Below, one piece after another: positions 31,802 to 35,610 of a DNA stretch of 35,610 nt (its first letter is position 1; each line of letters opens with the position of its first letter). The DNA is from Hungateiclostridiaceae bacterium UBA1305 (GTDB lineage Bacteria; Bacillota; Clostridia; Acetivibrionales; DTU013), in assembly GCA_002307275.1 (NCBI GenBank), contig DBTX01000072.1, positions 7,694-43,303 of the forward strand, written 5' to 3'. The notes under the pieces are model-generated. The model was not told the DNA's origin and did not search any database. It was given only the letters and a program-made list of their open reading frames with translations. The position numbers and the translations under genes are program-made.

Positions 31802-32188
31802 TTGAAATTCTTCAAAAAGACCGATGTTTTTATCGTTTTAGGGATTATTGCTGTTAGTGCCGTTATTTGGATGGCCTATGACGCCATGTCTTCAAACAAG
31901 CCTGCGAAGGCCGAAATATATTATTATTCAAAACTGGTTATGACAGTTGATCTGGTGAAGGGTCAGGAAAGGTCATTTTCAGTTCCTCAGGAGAAAGATG
32001 TTGTTTTTCATATCGATAAAGAGGGTAATATTTGTTTTGAACGGTCCGATTGCCCTGACAAGGTATGTATCCATGCCGGAAAGCTTCATAAGGTCGGACA
32101 GAGTGCAGCTTGTCTTCCGAATGGCCTCGTTTTGAAGATCGTTCCTGCAAATGGACGTGGTGATGATGACCTGGATGCGGTTGGGTGA
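31802..32188 (+). CDS. eetA: EetA-like membrane-anchored NusG domain II protein
   Basis: 128 residues: one N-terminal transmembrane helix (about 9-27, VFIVLGIIAVSAVIWMAY) and an exported NusG domain II fold with conserved cysteines Cys78, Cys84, Cys89 and Cys104 (RSDCPDKVCIHAGKLHKVGQ). It starts at TTG 31802 with GGGAG 9 bases upstream; no better start exists. EetA and EetB are required for extracellular electron transfer in Listeria and are thought to pass electrons from quinol across or out of the membrane. It lies between dmkA and eetB, as expected for this locus. Confidence 0.85.
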   Translation: MKFFKKTDVFIVLGIIAVSAVIWMAYDAMSSNKPAKAEIYYYSKLVMTVDLVKGQERSFSVPQEKDVVFHIDKEGNICFERSDCPDKVCIHAGKLHKVGQSAACLPNGLVLKIVPANGRGDDDLDAVG

Positions 32189-32192
32189 CAGG

Positions 32193-32741
32193 ATGGATAT
32201 GATGGATAAAGAGGTTTTGGCCAAAACTGGAAGAAACACAGGTAGAACAAAACAACTCGTATTGACTGGATTGTTTTTTGCAGTTGCGTTGGTGCTTTCA
32301 ATAGTGGAAAATATGCTGCCGCCTGTTCCGATTCCCGTTCCCGGTGTAAAGTTCGGGTTATCCAACATTGCAGTTATGTTTGCATTATTCTTCATGGCAA
32401 AGGGCCAGGCATATACGATTGCAATTTTGAAAGCACTGTTCGTTGCAATGACCAGAGGGGCGATTGCAGGTTTGTTAAGCCTTTGCGGTGGGTTGCTCTC
32501 ACTGACGGTCATGGTGCTCTTACTTCTATTATTTAAAGACAGAATATCTTATCTGATAATCAGTATTGCAGGAGCGATTGCTCACAATTTGGGTCAGTTC
32601 ATCGCAATTACCATGATTTACACCGGGTTCTACATGGTGGCATATCTACCGCTTCTTTTGATATCGGGGGTTGCTGCAGGAATCGTGACTGCTACATTAC
32701 TCAGGTTTATTTTACCGGCTTTTAAAAAGCTGGTTTTATAA
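32193..32741 (+). CDS. eetB: EetB-like Gx transporter family protein (HepS component I family)
   Basis: 182-residue polytopic membrane protein with five or six helices. Family signatures are VENMLPPVPIPVPGVKFGLSN in the first third and LKALFVAMTRGAIAGLLSLCGG after it. Databases often call this family heptaprenyl diphosphate synthase component I, but it resembles the substrate-binding S component of ECF transporters, and in EET loci it is EetB. ATG 32193 is preferred, 5 bases after the eetA stop with GGGTGACAGG upstream. An in-frame ATG at 32151 would overlap eetA by 38 bases. Confidence 0.85.
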   Translation: MDMMDKEVLAKTGRNTGRTKQLVLTGLFFAVALVLSIVENMLPPVPIPVPGVKFGLSNIAVMFALFFMAKGQAYTIAILKALFVAMTRGAIAGLLSLCGGLLSLTVMVLLLLLFKDRISYLIISIAGAIAHNLGQFIAITMIYTGFYMVAYLPLLLISGVAAGIVTATLLRFILPAFKKLVL

Positions 32742-32768
32742 AAACAACTAAAAGGTGGAGGGGCTATT

Positions 32769-33776
32769 ATGAAAAGGAACATTGCACTAGTACTGAGCTT
32801 AGTTATGGCAATATTTACATTTGCCGGCTGCAGCTCATCCAGCAACACGGGAGAAGCAGTAAAAACAGGTCTGGCAGTTATTTCATCCATATCGAAATCG
32901 GTTGACGCCGGTGAAGAGGATGGACTTGCCGAGGTTGACTCAACAGTAGCGGCAGTTATTGTTGATAAGGATGGTAAAATTCTCAACTGCAGAATCGATG
33001 CCGCACAGACCAAAATCAATTTCACAACTGCCGGCAAACTCACAACTCCGTTGGATACGGTATTCAAGTCCAAACAGGAGCTTGGCGCCGAATACGGGTT
33101 GGGTGAAGCCTCAGGCATCAAAAAAGAGTGGAATGAACAGGCGGATGCATTTGCAAAATATGTGACCGGCAAGACTGCTGCTGAAGTCAAGGGTATCGCA
33201 GTTACAGCAGAAGGCGTTGCGGCAGATAAGGACCTGTCTTCCTCCGTGACAATACATATTGGTGATTTCATCGCTGTGGTTGATAAAGCCGTCAGCAATG
33301 CAAAGGATCTTGGCGCAAAATCAGGAGATAAGCTGGGCCTCGGAGTTCTTACCTCGATCAGCGGTTCAAAAGAACCTGCAGATGCGGATGGACTTGCACA
33401 GGCTTATACGAATTATACTGCAACCACCTTTGCAGCAGATGGAAAGATCACAAGCAGCCTTATTGATGCTTCACAGACGAATGTGAATTTCTCGAAGGAA
33501 GGAAAGATTACTTCCGACCTGAAGGCTGAATTGAAAACGAAGCAGGAACTGGGAGCAGCTTACGGCATGATCAAGGCCTCTTCCATAAAGAAAGAATGGA
33601 ATGAACAGGCGGATGCATTTGCCCAATATGTAGCGGGTAAAACTGTTGCAGAGGTCAAGGGTATTGCTGTGACAGCGGAAGGGACCCCCTCGGACAAGGA
33701 TCTGGCTTCCTCGGTCACCATTCATATAGGTGATTATGAGACGATCATCGAAAAAGCTTCCGGTAATGCTAAATAA
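32769..33776 (+). CDS. pplA: PplA-like surface lipoprotein with two repeated FMN-carrier domains
   Basis: 335-residue lipoprotein: a signal peptide with lipobox FAGC (Cys21), then two homologous domains (about 30-178 and 186-333). Each has a DGKI strand, the stretch IKKEWNEQADAFA and a final DLxSSVTIHIGD block. In PplA of Listeria two FMN are attached to threonines by an ApbE enzyme. Here the DLxSSVT segments (Thr161, Thr317) align in position with the usual D-x-x-SGAT target, but with SSVT instead of SGAT, so the exact sites are inferred. GGTGGAGG precedes ATG 32769. It follows eetB, and a terminator and an apbE gene follow. Confidence 0.82.
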   Translation: MKRNIALVLSLVMAIFTFAGCSSSSNTGEAVKTGLAVISSISKSVDAGEEDGLAEVDSTVAAVIVDKDGKILNCRIDAAQTKINFTTAGKLTTPLDTVFKSKQELGAEYGLGEASGIKKEWNEQADAFAKYVTGKTAAEVKGIAVTAEGVAADKDLSSSVTIHIGDFIAVVDKAVSNAKDLGAKSGDKLGLGVLTSISGSKEPADADGLAQAYTNYTATTFAADGKITSSLIDASQTNVNFSKEGKITSDLKAELKTKQELGAAYGMIKASSIKKEWNEQADAFAQYVAGKTVAEVKGIAVTAEGTPSDKDLASSVTIHIGDYETIIEKASGNAK

Positions 33777-33800
33777 TTAAGAAAAAATATATTATAATAT

Positions 33801-33832
33801 GGGAGGTAGATTATTCTACCTCCCTGTTTTTT
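33801..33832 (+). terminator. Rho-independent terminator between pplA and fmnB
   Basis: GGGAGGTAG (33801-33809), loop ATTATT, CTACCTCCC (33816-33824), then TGTTTTTTT: a perfect 9-bp stem. It should reduce fmnB transcription relative to pplA. No clear separate fmnB promoter is seen after it, so fmnB probably depends on read-through. Confidence 0.9.
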
Positions 33833-33857
33833 TAAATTCTTTTTACGAGGTGCAGAC

Positions 33858-34913
33858 TTGTTCCGGAAAATAGGTACATTCATACTGGCGATAATATTCA
33901 TATCGAATCTGACAGCTTGTGGCGCCGGGAAAGCGACACGATATGAAGCTGAATTCCTTGAACTGTTTGATACCATGACTAAAATTGCAGGGTATGCAGA
34001 CAGCAAGGAGGAATTTACAAAATTTTCACAGCTTATTTATGAGGATTTGAAAAGCTACCATGAATTGTATGATATATATCATGATTATGACGGGATCAAC
34101 AACCTGAAAACAATAAACGAGAATGCCGGAATCAAGCCTGTGAAGGTTGACAGGAAGATTATCGACCTGCTTCTTTTCGGCAGGGAATGGTATGGAAAGA
34201 CAAACGGAAAAATGAATATCGCATATGGAGCAGTGCTTACCATATGGCATAAATACCGTGAAGCAGGTATGGATGATCCCGATAGTGCGGAATTGCCGCC
34301 GATGGACCAGCTGGAGGAAGCTTCAGGGCACACGGACATTAATAAGATGATCATCAATGAAACCAATTCTACAGTTTTTCTGGAAGATCCCGAGATGAGC
34401 CTTGATGTAGGTGCGATTGGAAAAGGATATGCAACTGAGCAGGTAAGCCGGCATGCAATGCAGACCGGCTGTTCTTCCATGCTGCTTAGTGTCGGGGGGA
34501 ATGTTCGCGCTGTCGGAAATAAGGCTGACAGTGGTAAGCCATGGAACGTGGGCATTCAGGATCCTTTTGGGGAGGAGTCCAGGCTGAAGCTTCCTATTAT
34601 TTCTCTGGCAGATCATTCGCTGGTGACCAGCGGCGTTTATGAGAGATATTATACGGTCGACGGGAAGAATTATCATCACATCATAGACCCTGAGACACTT
34701 TTTCCTGCGGTATATTATACTTCCGTAACGATCATATGCAAGGATTCGGGAATAGCGGATGCCCTTTCCACCTCAGTGTTCAACATGCCGTACGATCAGG
34801 GTCTGAAGCTGATAGAAAGTCTTCCGGATGCTGATGCGCTATGGATCTTCAAAGATCATTCCATAAAATACAGCTCCCATTTTGCTGGTTTCATACAGAA
34901 ATGGTCTGAATAA
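33858..34913 (+). CDS. fmnB: FAD:protein FMN transferase (ApbE/FmnB), lipoprotein
   Basis: Transfers FMN from FAD to a Thr side chain of exported proteins; the likely substrate is the PplA-like protein next to it. 351 residues. A signal peptide with lipobox LTAC (Cys21) places it outside the membrane. ApbE features are FDTMTKIAGY (about 35-44), the SLDVGAIGKGYATEQ flavin loop (about 179-193), LLSVGGNVRAVG, the YHHIIDPETLFPA segment and the metal-binding DSGIADALSTSVF near the C-terminus. It starts at TTG 33858 with GAGGTG 5 bases upstream. It closes the EET block. Confidence 0.93.
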   Translation: MFRKIGTFILAIIFISNLTACGAGKATRYEAEFLELFDTMTKIAGYADSKEEFTKFSQLIYEDLKSYHELYDIYHDYDGINNLKTINENAGIKPVKVDRKIIDLLLFGREWYGKTNGKMNIAYGAVLTIWHKYREAGMDDPDSAELPPMDQLEEASGHTDINKMIINETNSTVFLEDPEMSLDVGAIGKGYATEQVSRHAMQTGCSSMLLSVGGNVRAVGNKADSGKPWNVGIQDPFGEESRLKLPIISLADHSLVTSGVYERYYTVDGKNYHHIIDPETLFPAVYYTSVTIICKDSGIADALSTSVFNMPYDQGLKLIESLPDADALWIFKDHSIKYSSHFAGFIQKWSE

Positions 34914-34943
34914 AACCGATTGTGCGTGGGCATTTATATTACT

Positions 34944-35020
34944 GGTCATTTGCAAGGCAAATCTGACCAAACAGGCGAATTCGGAGAATTGCGCCAGGGG
35001 AGAGGTGCTCGATGCCCCTG
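34944..35020. repeat. Hairpin cluster with the CAGGCGAATTC core, after fmnB
   Basis: Three hairpins in a row: GGTCATTTGC / GCAAATCTGACC (34944-34968, two extra bases in the 3' arm), GGCGAATTC / GAATTGCGCC (34974-34995, one bulge) and CAGGGG / CCCCTG (34995-35020). The last is followed by AGCTTTTAT and may act as a weak terminator of fmnB. CAGGCGAATTC at 34972-34982 is shared with 9401-9411 and, inverted, 20079-20089. Confidence 0.5.
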
Positions 35021-35040
35021 AGCTTTTATCAACAGACATT

Positions 35041-35082
35041 ATTAATAAAATTTGATAAGGTATATGCAAATTTTTTATTAAT
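35041..35082. repeat. A+T-rich inverted repeat upstream of ppdK
   Basis: ATTAATAAAATTTG (35041-35054) and CAAATTTTTTATTAAT (35067-35082) pair along 14 bp with two extra T's in the 3' arm. It lies just before the ppdK promoter and could be a terminator for the opposite direction, an operator or an upstream activating element. Confidence 0.45.
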
Positions 35083-35086
35083 AATG

Positions 35087-35114
35087 ATGAAATTTGAAGA
35101 TTTTATGTTATAAT
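35087..35114 (+). promoter_or_regulatory. Candidate promoter of ppdK
   Basis: TATAAT (35109-35114) with ATGAAA (4/6) at 35087-35092, 16-bp spacing. A leader of nearly 190 bases would follow before the ppdK start. Confidence 0.5.
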
Positions 35115-35140
35115 GATATGGTTATTAGAGGGAAATCTTC

Positions 35141-35171
35141 CCTATAGAAGTTTTAGAATCCTATAGAAGTT
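35141..35171 (+). repeat. 12-bp direct repeat in the ppdK leader
   Basis: CCTATAGAAGTT occurs at 35141-35152 and again at 35160-35171, period 19. The spacing is close to two helical turns. A bound regulator or an RNA element is possible; nothing else is recognisable in the leader (35115-35308). Confidence 0.55.
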
Positions 35172-35308
35172 GCAGAGATTATTTACTACTGGGAAGAATT
35201 CAATTTCTGCAAAAAATCTAAGGTAATATAAGTGAAAAAAGCTTGTTTGTCTTTAGTTCTTTTTTCATTATATATATGACAAATTACATATAAAACGGAG
35301 GTAAAATA

Positions 35309-35610
35309 ATGGGTAAGTTTGTTTATCTGTTCAAAGAGGGCAATGCCTCAATGAAGAACCTGCTCGGCGGCAAAGGTGCCAACCTTGCAGAAATGACAGG
35401 TCTTGGACTTCCAGTGCCAAGAGGTTTCACTGTCACAACTGAAGCTTGTACGCAGTATTATAAGGATGGCAAGACTATTTCAAAGGAAATTGAAGATCAG
35501 ATTAATGCCGCTTTGGTTACGACTGAGGCAACTGTTGGCAAAAAATTCGGTGATCCGACAAATCCGTTTCTGGTATCGGTTCGTTCCGGTGCGAGAGCGT
35601 CAATGCCTGG
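35309..35610 (+). CDS. ppdK: Pyruvate, phosphate dikinase (5' part only)
   Basis: Interconverts pyruvate, ATP and phosphate with phosphoenolpyruvate, AMP and pyrophosphate; in Clostridia it is a common PPi-linked glycolytic enzyme. Only the first 100 codons are in the window. The start of the ATP-grasp domain is clear: KNLLGGKGANLAEMTGLGLP, GFTVTTEACTQYY and SVRSGARASMPG. ATG 35309 follows ACGGAGG at ideal spacing. The gene runs off the right edge; the absence of a stop is due to the window and is not a truncation. Confidence 0.95.
   Translation, partial: MGKFVYLFKEGNASMKNLLGGKGANLAEMTGLGLPVPRGFTVTTEACTQYYKDGKTISKEIEDQINAALVTTEATVGKKFGDPTNPFLVSVRSGARASMP

Noticed and set aside
33791..33800. 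TATAAT (33793-33798) as an fmnB promoter
   Set aside because: No -35 hexamer at a fitting distance, and the strong terminator would lie directly downstream of the start site.

Overview
The window reads as chromosome of an anaerobic, spore-forming Firmicute of the class Clostridia. Supports are spoIIP, CIRCE/HrcA control of dnaK, RemA, a double 2-hydroxyacyl-CoA dehydratase activase, a pyruvate phosphate dikinase, strong AGGAGG-type ribosome binding sites and frequent AGG/AGA arginine codons. I cannot name the genus from sequence alone.

Layout. (1) 1-2.45 kb: aspS and a type I signal peptidase. (2) 2.6-7.0 kb: a very large two-module BadF/BadG activase, preceded by a palindrome wrapped around a -10 box and followed by a terminator. 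On the minus strand against that terminator lies a 55-codon membrane-peptide gene (7054-7221). (3) 7.5-12.8 kb: spoIIP, a small membrane protein, lepA and hemW, in the order known from Bacillus. (4) 12.88-16.3 kb: a block inside the usual hemW-hrcA junction. It holds a minus-strand coiled-coil gene, a BceAB-type peptide-antibiotic ABC transporter behind a 39-bp operator-like palindrome, and the relic of an ABC-2 permease. (5) 16.3-23.1 kb: the heat-shock operon hrcA-grpE-dnaK-dnaJ with a perfect CIRCE, then prmA and rsmE. The dnaK-dnaJ gap is full of hairpins. (6) 23.2-27.5 kb: yicC, remA, rpoZ, coaBC, glyS. The gmk gene usually found between remA and rpoZ is absent.

(7) 27.55-34.9 kb is the most interesting part: a contiguous flavin-based extracellular electron transfer (EET) locus of the type described in Listeria. 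The order is ndh2 (NDH-2 fused to a membrane domain), dmkB (polyprenyl synthase), dmkA (UbiA/MenA-like), eetA (NusG domain II), eetB (Gx/HepS-I family), a two-domain PplA-like lipoprotein and an ApbE-like lipoprotein (fmnB). The proposed route is NADH to Ndh2, to a dedicated quinone made by DmkA/B, to EetA/EetB, to a flavinylated surface lipoprotein and then to an outside acceptor. A Rex-like (NADH/NAD sensor) operator covers the -35 of ndh2. (8) The window ends in the first 100 codons of ppdK. glyS and ppdK therefore flank the EET block.

Other points: CoaBC lacks the expected catalytic cysteine of its decarboxylase half; hemW carries an in-frame 21-nt tandem repeat; three intergenic regions share an 11-bp core (CAGGCGAATTC) set in hairpins; and several genes appear to start at TTG. 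No rRNA, tRNA, CRISPR array or intact insertion sequence was seen.
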